From NCBI GenBank assembly GCA_963827085.1, contig CAWGZY010000005.1:806001-870000 (forward strand): a stretch of DNA of 64,000 nt. Direction: 5' to 3'. The notes under the pieces were generated by a model that made no database searches, was not told where the DNA came from, and worked only from the letters and a program-made list of their open reading frames with translations. Below are positions 1 to 8,342 of this stretch, piece by piece. Position 1 is the stretch's first letter, and each line of letters opens with the position of its first letter. Made by a program: the position numbers and the translations under genes. The stretch is from JAGVPT01 sp963827085. GTDB lineage: Bacteria > Bacteroidota > Ignavibacteria > UBA10030 > UBA8401.

Positions 1-1200
1 GGGGGAGGCCCGGAACACGATATCTATGTTACCAACCTCGGCGATTACGGCTTCACGACCCCGGACAGTGCTCTCCTCACCAAGCCAAACGGAGGAGACG
101 GCGGAACATGGACATCGTTCACGACGATTGATAATTCATTCCAATTTGTCAATCCCCAAGCCAACGAAGGAATGCCGGGCCTTCGAGTGACTCTTGCACA
201 CGAGCTTCACCACAGCATTCAAATCGGCAATTACGGATACTGGTCGAACGATGTATTTTTCTACGAGATCACTTCCGTATGGATGGAGGATGTTGTATTT
301 CCACAAGTGAAGGATTACCTTCAATATACAAGTTCGAGCGATGGCCATTTCGCAAACCCTCAGGTGCCTTTTAATTCAGATGACTTCATTATGTACAGCA
401 GAGCAATATGGGCGCACTACGTTGCGAAGAGATTCGGCAGAGATGCAATGCTGCAATCATGGGAAGAGATCAGGCTGGCTCCGCCGCTTCAAGCTATCGA
501 TATGGCTTTGAGCATGCCGCAGTACAGTTCCAGCTTCAAAAGTGCTTTTGCAGAATGGACCGTCTGGAATTATTTCACCGGCGCAAGGAGCGACTCTGTC
601 TTGTACTATCCGGAAGGTGCGGATTATCCTGAGATCGCATATTCGTCGATAGAATTCGTCCCCCCATCGCAATCTTTAGGCGGGAGCCTGTTGATTCTCT
701 CCTCGGACTACTACAACGTCAGTTTCGGTACGAAGACACTTCCATTTCTGGTCTCCAACATCGAGTTCGACTCTGCAGTTACCGGTTATGCCTCCTCGTT
801 TCCGTATTCATATTCTTTAGTGGAAAATCAGAATTCCACCCTGTCATCGAACCTTATAGTTTCCGATCCCTCAAATTGGTACTCCAAAATTCTTGCCGGC
901 GGAAGTACGACTCGTGATCCGTTTCCGGATCCCTTCCGGGCAAACGGATCAAACGAGATTAGTATTCCTGTGAGCGGTGCAAGTTCCATGACGGGCACGC
1001 TCTCTATTTTTTCATCTGATATGAAACTTGTGTATTCAGCAACGCTGACCTCTAAATTATCTACGCTTCTCGGCGGGCAAGTGCTCCAGTGGAATGGCGT
1101 CAAGAATAACAATGAGGCGGCTTCGTCGGGGGTCTATATTTATTTTATTCAAATCCAAGGCCAGTCGATAAAGGGGAAGTTCGCGTTGCTGAGGAAATAG
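1..1200 (+). CDS. Secreted zinc-metalloprotease-like protein, 5' truncated, with T9SS sorting domain
   Basis: The reading frame is open from the first base of the window, so the N-terminus and any signal peptide lie outside. An HELHH sequence at about 196-210, within TLAHELHHSIQ, fits the HExxH zinc site of metallopeptidases. The spacing and surrounding residues resemble the putative metalloproteases annotated as the MXAN_6640 type. The last ~85 residues form a beta-rich module ending SSGVYIYFIQIQGQSIKGKFALLRK-like, which is the pattern of type IX secretion (Por) type A sorting domains (GVYxY..., basic end). It is therefore probably exported across the outer membrane and either released or surface attached. 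Substrate unknown. The protease call rests on one motif, and no third zinc ligand was identified. The sorting domain is the more secure part. Confidence 0.75.
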   Translation, partial: GGGPEHDIYVTNLGDYGFTTPDSALLTKPNGGDGGTWTSFTTIDNSFQFVNPQANEGMPGLRVTLAHELHHSIQIGNYGYWSNDVFFYEITSVWMEDVVFPQVKDYLQYTSSSDGHFANPQVPFNSDDFIMYSRAIWAHYVAKRFGRDAMLQSWEEIRLAPPLQAIDMALSMPQYSSSFKSAFAEWTVWNYFTGARSDSVLYYPEGADYPEIAYSSIEFVPPSQSLGGSLLILSSDYYNVSFGTKTLPFLVSNIEFDSAVTGYASSFPYSYSLVENQNSTLSSNLIVSDPSNWYSKILAGGSTTRDPFPDPFRANGSNEISIPVSGASSMTGTLSIFSSDMKLVYSATLTSKLSTLLGGQVLQWNGVKNNNEAASSGVYIYFIQIQGQSIKGKFALLRK

Positions 1201-1264
1201 GCAGGCTTTTACACTCTTCGTTAGATTCCGACAATTCGGCGGCATCGAACAAATAAATCTTTCC

Positions 1265-1744
1265 ATGGAAAATGAAAATTTATCGAGAATGATAAGACTC
1301 GCCGATGAGTTTTTCGAGGCGAAAAGCGATCCGATGCAAATCTCTGTTGATCGCGAGACGATGGATGCGCTGAAGAAAATTCATCCGAGCACGATGGGAG
1401 AGGTCGCCAACAAGAAAGGACCGATCGCATGGATTCTTGTTGTACCGACGACACACAAACTTATGAAGGAATTCATTTCTAAAAAGATCAACGAGAAGCA
1501 ACTACTGGATAACACTCCGCTTGGCTCGAAGTATGAAGCAGTATATCTTTGTTCGGCTCTGGTCCTCCCGGAGGAGAGAGGCAAAGGTTTGGCGAAACGT
1601 CTTCTTATCAAGTCAATTAAAGCAATCAAGAAAAAGCATCCCATCAAATTCCTCTTCTATTGGGGCTTCAGCCCTGAGGGGAAAAATTTGGCAGGTGCTA
1701 CTGCTAAAGAATTGTCCTTGCCTCTATACTCGAGAGAAGCGTAA
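1265..1744 (+). CDS. GNAT-like acetyltransferase family protein
   Basis: A 159-residue soluble protein without signal peptide or membrane segment. Residues ~98-120 (LVLPEERGKGLAKRLL) resemble motif A of GNAT N-acetyltransferases, where a R/Q-x-x-G-x-G/A loop binds the acetyl-CoA pyrophosphate. This is preceded by a beta strand (YEAVYLCSALV) as expected for the fold. The N-terminal half (DEFFEAKSDPMQISVD) is not recognisable. The ATG lies 64 bp after the preceding stop and has no clear Shine-Dalgarno sequence. Nothing in the neighbourhood suggests a substrate. The fold is moderately supported and the activity is inference. Confidence 0.6.
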   Translation: MENENLSRMIRLADEFFEAKSDPMQISVDRETMDALKKIHPSTMGEVANKKGPIAWILVVPTTHKLMKEFISKKINEKQLLDNTPLGSKYEAVYLCSALVLPEERGKGLAKRLLIKSIKAIKKKHPIKFLFYWGFSPEGKNLAGATAKELSLPLYSREA

Positions 1745-1768
1745 CAGCCTCAATTTTTCTTATAGTTT

Positions 1769-1909
1769 GAGTTTTCTGAATAATCCCGAAAGTGTGGCTC
1801 GCGCAAATCCCAAGGGGGTAGTTTCGCCAGACGCAAAGTCGCAAAATGATTCTAAAACAGATACTTCGCGCCTTAGCGGCTTAGCGCGAAACAATTTTTC
1901 AGATGTTTC
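1769..1909 (+). mobile_element. MITE-like element, copy A (141 bp, flanked by 5-bp direct repeat AGTTT)
   Basis: A 141-bp non-coding element homologous to 45984-46124 and, reversed, to 31261-31394. The shared core reads GGCTCGCGCAAATC ... TTCGCCAGACGCAAAGTC ... TTAGCGGCTTAGCG. It starts GAGTTTTCTGAATAAT and ends TTTTTCAGATGTTTC, a degenerate terminal inverted repeat that is clearer in copy B. AGTTT occurs directly before (1764-1768) and after (1910-1914), as expected of a 5-bp target duplication. It has no credible coding capacity. Confidence 0.75.
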
Positions 1910-1925
1910 AGTTTAGTATATGAAC

Positions 1926-3005
1926 TTACTGCGGCGGAAACACAAGGAAAAGCTCAAGTCCTTCGTCCGTAATAAATTCTATCTCATCTGCTTTATATGG
2001 AATAAAGAATTTATCGCCCATCCTTATTTTGCACTGCTGTGATGCCGATTTTATTATCCCGCTTCCCATCGTTATGACTCCGATATAAAATGACGCCGCT
2101 TTCTTCTTCGTGTAGTGTTTATGTACCTCAAGTTTGTTGACCGAGAAACAGGGGGTCTTTTTCAGATCGATCACTGTTGACTCAACACTTTTGTCTTGAA
2201 CGGCAATAATTTCCGGCGGGCAAAACAGCTGCCGTTTAATTTCTTCGGAAGATATCTTTTTGAAATTTATCATCTCGAGCGCAAAATCAATGTCTCTTCC
2301 CATAAAACGTGATTGCTCAGGCAAAACATAACCACCCCGTTCGAATTCCAGCCGTACAGTAAAATCGGTGGGTTCCATTATTTCAATCATAAATATGCCT
2401 TCACCGATTGCATGCGGCAAACCGCCGGGGACGATGAAAACATCGCCGGGGGCGATTGGAATTTTATCGAAGCACGAGAGCAGCAGGGGAATATCCTGTT
2501 TTTGAACGGCATCGCCAAAATTTTCTCTGGAAAGAGGATGTTGAAAACCAATGAAGACGTACGGGTTTGCAATTTCTTTTCGAATGCTTACAATGATGTA
2601 GGCCTCTGTCTTTCCGGAATTACTGTTCAAATATTTCTTTGAGAAAGAAATCGTTGGATGAGCCTGGAGATGTAATCGGACTGCAGAATCGAGCAGCTTT
2701 GTGAGAACTTGTGTGTGAGATCCGAACTTGGCGAAATGCTTCTCTCCTAATAGCTCTTGTGGAAATTGTTGGAAGAGATCTTTGAGCATGAATGATTGTC
2801 CTTGAATTTCGACTTTTGAATATCCTTCATCGGCAATATCTTCACGGCCAATGTTGGTCGCTCCTATCGTTGAAGCGATCCAATCTTCGGGGAAATGACT
2901 ATCCGATGGGGACGACTTACCTTCCAGCACGTCCAAATACTTGCCTCCGGAGTATGTTCTCCAAACTCTATTGGGCTTCAATTGTAGTATGTCAGGAATG
3001 AACAT
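1926..3005 (-). CDS. manA: Type I mannose-6-phosphate isomerase
   Basis: Interconverts mannose 6-phosphate and fructose 6-phosphate using zinc in a cupin fold. Family signatures are visible: RLHLQAHPT near residue 110 carries the Q-x-H zinc ligands, GKTEAYIIV carries the ligand glutamate, and PGGLPHAIGEGIFMIEI followed by EPTDFTVRLE matches the second metal/active-site segment. About 359 residues, in the short class I range. The start is the ATG at 3005: AGGTG lies 6 nt upstream, better than the in-frame GTG three codons earlier (3014). It lies 123 bp beyond the end of the hexuronate transporter gene on the same strand and may share its regulation. Mannose is a plausible co-substrate in plant-polysaccharide breakdown. 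Confidence 0.9.
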   Translation of the reverse strand: MFIPDILQLKPNRVWRTYSGGKYLDVLEGKSSPSDSHFPEDWIASTIGATNIGREDIADEGYSKVEIQGQSFMLKDLFQQFPQELLGEKHFAKFGSHTQVLTKLLDSAVRLHLQAHPTISFSKKYLNSNSGKTEAYIIVSIRKEIANPYVFIGFQHPLSRENFGDAVQKQDIPLLLSCFDKIPIAPGDVFIVPGGLPHAIGEGIFMIEIMEPTDFTVRLEFERGGYVLPEQSRFMGRDIDFALEMINFKKISSEEIKRQLFCPPEIIAVQDKSVESTVIDLKKTPCFSVNKLEVHKHYTKKKAASFYIGVITMGSGIIKSASQQCKIRMGDKFFIPYKADEIEFITDEGLELFLVFPPQ

Positions 3006-3065
3006 TAAGAGCACCTATGCCGAACAGTATTGGGCGCACAACGACGGAATCCCACAATTTCGTCC

Positions 3066-3110
3066 TGCAGAAAAATCTTCGCGTCTTTGCGGCGTGGCGA
3101 GAGACAATAT
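3066..3110 (+). repeat. Partial, diverged copy of the MITE-like element (3' part)
   Basis: The segment TCTTCGCGTCTTTGCGGCG followed by TGGCGAGAGACAATATTTC resembles the last third of copies A and B (GCGCCTT(G/A)GCGGCTT(G/A)GCG(A/C)GA...). The left part and the terminal repeat are missing. It lies between manA and the transporter gene. Confidence 0.45.
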
Positions 3111-3128
3111 TTCAAGAGTTCAAAACTA

Positions 3129-4406
3129 TTATCTCTTTATTTCTATTCGTTTTATCTCTCCACCAAAAAATATCATTGACATTACTCCCAGAGGAACAAG
3201 GAACATGCCCATGACGAAAACAGGCACATAACTCTTTGCGCTAAGGACAGGGATAAGCCAGGTACTGAAGACAAGGACGCCAAGTACCGCGCTCATTCCC
3301 CCAAGTCCGGCAAGTGAACCAACGGAGCGTCCGGAGAAAAAATCGCTCGGTAACGTTTGGATATTATTCATTGCAATCTGAAAACCGCCGAGCACGAGTC
3401 CCATCATGATAACGGCAAGGAGCGGCGAGTCCGCAAAGGCCGTGAAAACGAAAGCAGGAATCATGACGGCACCGCCAAAAACAACGGACCGCTTGCGTGC
3501 TTTATCAACTGACCATCCTTTTTGTATCATATGCCCCGACCACCATCCCCCGCCAATGGCTCCCATTGCTCCGCCGAGGTACGGAACCCACGCGAATAAA
3601 CCTATCTGTTGTATATCGAATCCGAAACGCTCGACAAGATAAATAGGGAGCCAATTAACAAATAACCACCAGATTGGGTCGAGAAAAAACCTTGAAGCAA
3701 TCACTGACCAGCTTTGTTTGTACGTTAGGAGCTTTCCCCATGTAGGAACATGTTCAGCGGAAAACTGATCGTCGTTCCCCATTTTCTGTCCCGTCAGAAT
3801 GTAGCGGCGTTCATCCTCTGTGATCCAGGGATGAGTCGTGGGTCCGGAGTGATACACAATCCACCAGGGTATAATCCAGAGCATTCCGCAGCAGCCGATG
3901 GCAACAAATGTTGCTTTCCATCCAAGGAGTAAATACAACCCAGCGACAAGCGGCGCGGAGATGACGGCGCCAATTGACGAGCCGGCATTAAAAATTCCCT
4001 GCGCAAGCGCTCGCTCTGTGATTGGAAACCATTCCCCGCTGGCTTTTGTGCCTCCAGGGAAGTTTCCTGCTTCACTTAATCCGAGCAAACTGCGAAATCC
4101 TGAGAAGCTGAATACATTCCGGGCGGCACCGTGCAGCATGCAGGCGATCGACCAGACAAGGATGCTCAGCACAAAGCCGAGGCGAATTCCGACCCAATCA
4201 AACATCCTGCCGGTTAACGCCTGGCCTACGCCATACGTTATGATGAATGCGGCAACAATCGTCGCATATTGATCCTTCGTCAAATTTAAATCTTTAGAAA
4301 TGCTTGGCCACATTATCGCGAGCGAGGAACGGTCGATGTAATTAATGATCGTCGCTATCCCGATCAGTCCAATAATGAACCAACGCAATCCTTTCAAATT
4401 GTTCAT
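3129..4406 (-). CDS. exuT: Hexuronate transporter, MFS anion:cation symporter family
   Basis: A 425-residue 12-TM major facilitator protein without signal peptide. The N-terminus (NYIDRSSLAIMWPSISKDLNLTKDQYA) and the segment SEAGNFPGGTKASGEWFP are characteristic of the ExuT/GudP group of the ACS family, which imports glucuronate, galacturonate and related acids by H+ symport. The G-R-x-x-D-W/R-x-G loop 2-3 motif is visible as GRMFDWVGIR. It is divergently arranged with uxaC across a 328-bp gap, so the two are probably co-regulated. Hexuronate is the most likely substrate. Aldonates or glucarate are alternatives within the same subfamily. Confidence 0.85.
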   Translation of the reverse strand: MNNLKGLRWFIIGLIGIATIINYIDRSSLAIMWPSISKDLNLTKDQYATIVAAFIITYGVGQALTGRMFDWVGIRLGFVLSILVWSIACMLHGAARNVFSFSGFRSLLGLSEAGNFPGGTKASGEWFPITERALAQGIFNAGSSIGAVISAPLVAGLYLLLGWKATFVAIGCCGMLWIIPWWIVYHSGPTTHPWITEDERRYILTGQKMGNDDQFSAEHVPTWGKLLTYKQSWSVIASRFFLDPIWWLFVNWLPIYLVERFGFDIQQIGLFAWVPYLGGAMGAIGGGWWSGHMIQKGWSVDKARKRSVVFGGAVMIPAFVFTAFADSPLLAVIMMGLVLGGFQIAMNNIQTLPSDFFSGRSVGSLAGLGGMSAVLGVLVFSTWLIPVLSAKSYVPVFVMGMFLVPLGVMSMIFFGGEIKRIEIKR

Positions 4407-4734
4407 TGCGGGAATTTCATTTTTTTGTTCCCTCTAATCGGAAAGAATATTAATGAAGGATATCTTTTATTGTCCACATTCCTTTTCTTTCGTAACTCAG
4501 CGTGAAGGCTCAAACTTGAGAGCTATTGCCATTCCTGCCAAAGCGGGCACCCATAGCGAAGAATAGCCAAAAGGCCTGGATTATCCGAAGGAGTCTTTCG
4601 GAAAGGCTTGCGCTGGATTGACTAAGAACAAAAACAAGAGACTACCAGCTGGCTTTTGATCCATAATATAAAAATTCTTAACTTGATGCGGCATTATTTA
4701 TTGACGGATCGCGCATACAGAAAAGGCTCTCGAA
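4407..4734. other. Divergent intergenic region between exuT and uxaC
   Basis: 328 bp without a gene. It must contain the promoters for both directions and probably an operator for a hexuronate regulator, but no good TTG-N20-TAnnTTTG promoter and no convincing long palindrome were found. A short imperfect hairpin (CCGAAGGAGTCTTTCGG) lies near 4587-4603. No regulator gene (GntR/LacI type) is adjacent. Confidence 0.4.
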
Positions 4735-6144
4735 ATGGAAAACACAATCGCACACAGGAATTTTCTTCTTAAAACGAAACGCGCGGTGACGTTATACCAC
4801 GATTATGCAGAAGCACTGCCGATCATCGACTTTCATTGCCACCTCTCACCAAAAGATATTGCAGAGAATAAGCAATTTCAGAACTTAACTCAAGTGTGGC
4901 TGAACGGGGACCACTATAAGTGGCGTGCGATGAGGGGGAGCGGCGTTGACGAACGCTTTGTAACCGGGAACGCGAGTGATTGGGAGAAGTTTCAGAAATG
5001 GGCTGAAACCGTGCCGAAGACCCTGCGAAACCCTCTCTACCATTGGACTCACCTTGAACTGAAACGTCCGTTTGGAATCTCCGACCGGCTTCTCAACCCT
5101 TCGACAGCGAAAGGAATATGGGATGAGTGCAACGGAAAACTTGCAACACCAGAGTTCTCTACGCAGGGAATTCTCAGGAAAATGAACGTTGAAGTGGTAT
5201 GTACAACGGACGATCCTGTCGACTCACTCGACTTTCATCGGAAGCATTCGAAGAATTTCGATGCCACTAAGATGTTCCCCGCATTCCGGCCGGACAAAGC
5301 TCTTGCTGTTGAAAACGGCGAGTTGTTTATCCGTTATGTGAAATCTCTTTCACGCACCGCGCGCATCAACATCACCTCGTTTGATCGCTTTCTCGACGCA
5401 CTTCGTTCACGGTACGATCATTTTGCAAAACATGGATGCAGAGTTTCCGATCATGGTGTTGAAACAATGTATGCCGAGGATTACAAGGAATCGCAGGTCA
5501 AGGCGATTTTCAAAAAATTGTTACAGAAAAGAAAAATAAATCTGGCCGAGGTGAGGATATTCAAGTCAGCCGTGTTGTATGAATTGGCCACCATGAACTG
5601 GGAGCACAAGTGGGTTCAGCAATTTCATGTTGGCGCATTACGAAACAACAATACGCGCATGTTGCGCACCATCGGCCCTGACACCGGCTTCGACTCCATT
5701 GGCGATGAGCCGGTAGCCAAGCCGATGGCGAAATTTTTTGACCGGCTTGACGCTGAAAATAAGCTCACGAAAACAATCATCTATAATGTCAATCCTCGTG
5801 ATAACGAGCTATATGCAACGATGATCGGAAATTTTCAAGACGGCACTGTTCCGGGAAAAATGCAGTACGGCGCGGCATGGTGGTTTCTCGATCAGAAGGA
5901 GGGCATGACACGTCAAATTGAAGCTCTTTCCAATATGGGATTGCTCGGCCAGTTTGTTGGAATGATCACGGATTCGCGAAGCTTCCTCTCGTACCCCCGT
6001 CACGAGTACTTCCGGAGACTAGTCTGCAATATCCTGGGGACAGAAATGGAACAAGGAATGCTACCGGACGATATCGGACTTGTCGGTGCGTTGGTGAAGG
6101 ACATTTGTTATCACAATGCAAAACGGTACTTCGAATTCAAGTGA
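4735..6144 (+). CDS. uxaC: Glucuronate/galacturonate isomerase
   Basis: Isomerises D-glucuronate to D-fructuronate and D-galacturonate to D-tagaturonate in the cytoplasm, the first step of hexuronate catabolism. 469 residues, matching the family length. Diagnostic segments are PIIDFHCHLSPKDIA near residue 30 (amidohydrolase-like H-x-H), NPLYHWTHLELKRPFG near 105, and NMGLLGQFVGMITDSRSFLSYPRHEYFRR near the C-terminus. The ATG at 4735 is the first start after the divergent region. It leads a rightward gene series with a dehydrogenase, an epimerase, a kinase and Gnd, and opposes an ExuT-like transporter. Confidence 0.97.
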   Translation: MENTIAHRNFLLKTKRAVTLYHDYAEALPIIDFHCHLSPKDIAENKQFQNLTQVWLNGDHYKWRAMRGSGVDERFVTGNASDWEKFQKWAETVPKTLRNPLYHWTHLELKRPFGISDRLLNPSTAKGIWDECNGKLATPEFSTQGILRKMNVEVVCTTDDPVDSLDFHRKHSKNFDATKMFPAFRPDKALAVENGELFIRYVKSLSRTARINITSFDRFLDALRSRYDHFAKHGCRVSDHGVETMYAEDYKESQVKAIFKKLLQKRKINLAEVRIFKSAVLYELATMNWEHKWVQQFHVGALRNNNTRMLRTIGPDTGFDSIGDEPVAKPMAKFFDRLDAENKLTKTIIYNVNPRDNELYATMIGNFQDGTVPGKMQYGAAWWFLDQKEGMTRQIEALSNMGLLGQFVGMITDSRSFLSYPRHEYFRRLVCNILGTEMEQGMLPDDIGLVGALVKDICYHNAKRYFEFK

Positions 6145-6315
6145 AACTGTGAAGGCAATGGGCGCGTTGTCCGGCGGAGATGTTCAATCCGGCTTTCAGC
6201 GAATCACCGAGACTCTAAGCACAAATGTTCATTTTTTTGTAACTTGAATTTTTAATTTTGACGGAATTTAATCTTTCACATTTCGTCGCGCACAAATAAT
6301 AATCGAGTGAAGAAT

Positions 6316-7098
6316 ATGTCATACGTAGACAGTCTGTTTAACCTTGAGGATAAAGTCGCGGTCGTGATTGGTGGGAGTGGAGTGCTTGGCGGTAGTATGG
6401 CGCAAGCATTAGGGAGGGCATCGGCGAAGGTGGCAGTTTGTTATCATAATAATTTAGCTGGTGCGGAAAGAGCAGTAGAGAATATCAAGCGGACAGAAGG
6501 AACCGCAGTAGCAGTCCCGGTTGATACCGCGTCGGAGGCGGGAATTGAGAAAGCAAGAAGTGCGATTATCTCCCGTTGGGGAAAAATAGATATTGTTGTC
6601 AACGCACCCGGTATCAATTCTCCGACACCCGTTTTCGATATCTCCGAAGTGGAATGGCACAATATCCTCGATACAAATCTAAGGGGCGTGTTTCTCTCGT
6701 GCCGCGTCTTTGCAAAACAGATGATCGAGCAGAAGAGCGGCGGAAGCATTATCAACATTTCATCGGTCTCGTCGGAACTCCCGTTGTCCCGGGTTTTCAC
6801 GTATTCTATTTCGAAGGCGGGAGTAAACAATATGACCAGATTCCTTGCGCGGGAATGGGCGCGGCATAAGATTCGTGTCAACGCCATCATGCCGGGATTT
6901 TTTCCGGCTGAACAGAATAAAAAAATTTTAACGGAAGAACGGCGCACATCGATTTTTTCCCACACTCCCATGGCAAGATATGGTGAACCCGGGGAATTGT
7001 CGGGTGCACTTCTCTGGCTCGCCTCCGAAAAAGCTTCCTCATTCGTCACCGGCGCAGTCATTCCCGTCGATGGCGGGTTCACGAGCATGACAATCTAA
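6316..7098 (+). CDS. SDR-family D-mannonate oxidoreductase (fructuronate reductase)
   Basis: A classical short-chain dehydrogenase. The nucleotide-binding loop GGSGVLGG is near the N-terminus. INISSVSSE supplies the catalytic serine, and YSISK supplies Tyr163/Lys167. The sequence VNAIMPGFFPAEQN after the active site is typical of the SDR type that reduces D-fructuronate to D-mannonate, a non-homologous replacement for UxuB. I chose the ATG at 6316. An in-frame GTG three codons upstream (6307) is also possible, and neither has a strong ribosome site. Its place between uxaC and the LarA/UxaE genes supports the substrate. Gluconate 5-dehydrogenase-like activity is the main alternative. Confidence 0.85.
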   Translation: MSYVDSLFNLEDKVAVVIGGSGVLGGSMAQALGRASAKVAVCYHNNLAGAERAVENIKRTEGTAVAVPVDTASEAGIEKARSAIISRWGKIDIVVNAPGINSPTPVFDISEVEWHNILDTNLRGVFLSCRVFAKQMIEQKSGGSIINISSVSSELPLSRVFTYSISKAGVNNMTRFLAREWARHKIRVNAIMPGFFPAEQNKKILTEERRTSIFSHTPMARYGEPGELSGALLWLASEKASSFVTGAVIPVDGGFTSMTI

Positions 7099-7177
7099 CT
7101 ACAGTATATTCAATTGTATTTATATTATACTTGACGATGATCGAACTGCGGTAAGCTGTTAGAAGTGAGATGCTATC

Positions 7178-8335
7178 ATGCGTGTTATTGTAGATAAAAA
7201 TAATCCTCTCGTTGATGAAGCATTTCGTCAATTTGGTGAAGTAGTCCCTTCATTTACTCGCGATTTCACTAAAGATGCTGTCCGCGATACCGACATGATC
7301 ATTATTCGCTCGGAAACAAAAGTTACGAAGGACTTGTTGGAAGGGAGCAATGTTAAATTCGTTGGAACGGCTACAATTGGGACTGACCATGTGGACATTG
7401 AATACCTCAGGTCGCGCGGAATCGGCTTTGCGAGTGCACCGGGCTCAAATGCAAATTCAGTAGCAGAATATTTTGTTGCAGCCCTGCTCACCTTAGCCAA
7501 ACGTAAAGGACTTACTATCTCAGGGAAAACACTTGGAGTCGTCGGGGTCGGAAGTGTGGGGAGCAAAATTGTCAGGAATGCAAGGGCATTGGGAATGAAT
7601 GTCCTGCAGAACGATCCTCCGCTTGCCCGTTCAACAGCAAAATCTTCGTTTCTCCCGTTGGATGGATTGATGGAAGCCGACATCATCACACTCCATGTGC
7701 CGTTAACGAAGACAGGAAGCGATCCAACATACCATCTTTTCGACGAGTCGCGGATTAATAAGATGAAACAGGGAGCGATTCTGGTTAATACGGCACGCGG
7801 TTCGGTGGTCGACGGAGCGGCGTTGAAAAAAGCTATCGAGCACAAACATCTCGGCGGCGCAATTCTTGACGTGTGGGAAAATGAACCGCTCATCGATATT
7901 GACCTTGTGAATACGGTTGATATTGGTACACCACATATTGCAGGATATTCCTTCGACGGAAAGCTCGCAGCAGTAAGGATGACATATTCCGCTGCATGCA
8001 AATTCTTTGGCCAGCCAGAATCGTGGACGCCGGGAAATTCGCTGCCGAAGCCGATTGTTGAGCGCGTCGCTATACCAAACAGCGCCGAATCTGCTGAAGA
8101 TGTTGTGCGAACAATTGTGAGCAAATGTTATGATATCGAATATGATGATCAATCGCTCAGATCAATAGCCGGGGTGTCGCAGGAAGATCGCCGGTCGTTT
8201 TTTTCACGATTGCGAGCTGAATACCGGATGAGGCGAGAATTTTTTACCACGGTCATTGAATTACCCCTTTCACGGGCTCCGTTGATGGAACCGTTGCGGT
8301 CAATAGGTTTTCGAGTTGAAATCAGTCGAGCATAG
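7178..8335 (+). CDS. pdxB: 4-phosphoerythronate dehydrogenase-type 2-hydroxyacid dehydrogenase
   Basis: 385 residues, close to E. coli PdxB (378). The N-terminal catalytic domain has RSETKVT and GTATIGTDHVD, a PdxB signature. The Rossmann motif is GVVGVGSVGSK, and the active-site Arg/Glu/His fall in NTARGSVVD, DVWENEP and GTPHIAGYS. The C-terminal segment (CYDIEYDDQSLRSIAGV ... RRSFFSRLRAEYRMRREF) matches the DUF3410 dimerisation domain unique to PdxB. The known reaction oxidises 4-phospho-D-erythronate in pyridoxal phosphate synthesis. Its position inside a sugar-acid series is unusual, so it might serve B6 synthesis or act on a related aldonate. Its stop overlaps the ribosome site of the next gene. 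Confidence 0.85.
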   Translation: MRVIVDKNNPLVDEAFRQFGEVVPSFTRDFTKDAVRDTDMIIIRSETKVTKDLLEGSNVKFVGTATIGTDHVDIEYLRSRGIGFASAPGSNANSVAEYFVAALLTLAKRKGLTISGKTLGVVGVGSVGSKIVRNARALGMNVLQNDPPLARSTAKSSFLPLDGLMEADIITLHVPLTKTGSDPTYHLFDESRINKMKQGAILVNTARGSVVDGAALKKAIEHKHLGGAILDVWENEPLIDIDLVNTVDIGTPHIAGYSFDGKLAAVRMTYSAACKFFGQPESWTPGNSLPKPIVERVAIPNSAESAEDVVRTIVSKCYDIEYDDQSLRSIAGVSQEDRRSFFSRLRAEYRMRREFFTTVIELPLSRAPLMEPLRSIGFRVEISRA

Positions 8336-8342
8336 GAAGAGC

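Noticed and set aside
1521..1916. 131-codon plus-strand ORF overlapping the GNAT-like gene and the MITE-like element
   Set aside because: It overlaps a better gene in another frame and ends inside the repeat. The peptide similarity to an ORF at 31202-31396 simply reflects the shared non-coding element.
6444..8152. Antisense ORFs of 149-298 codons opposite the SDR and pdxB genes
   Set aside because: The sense frames carry clear conserved enzymes, while the antisense products match no family and show no conserved pattern.
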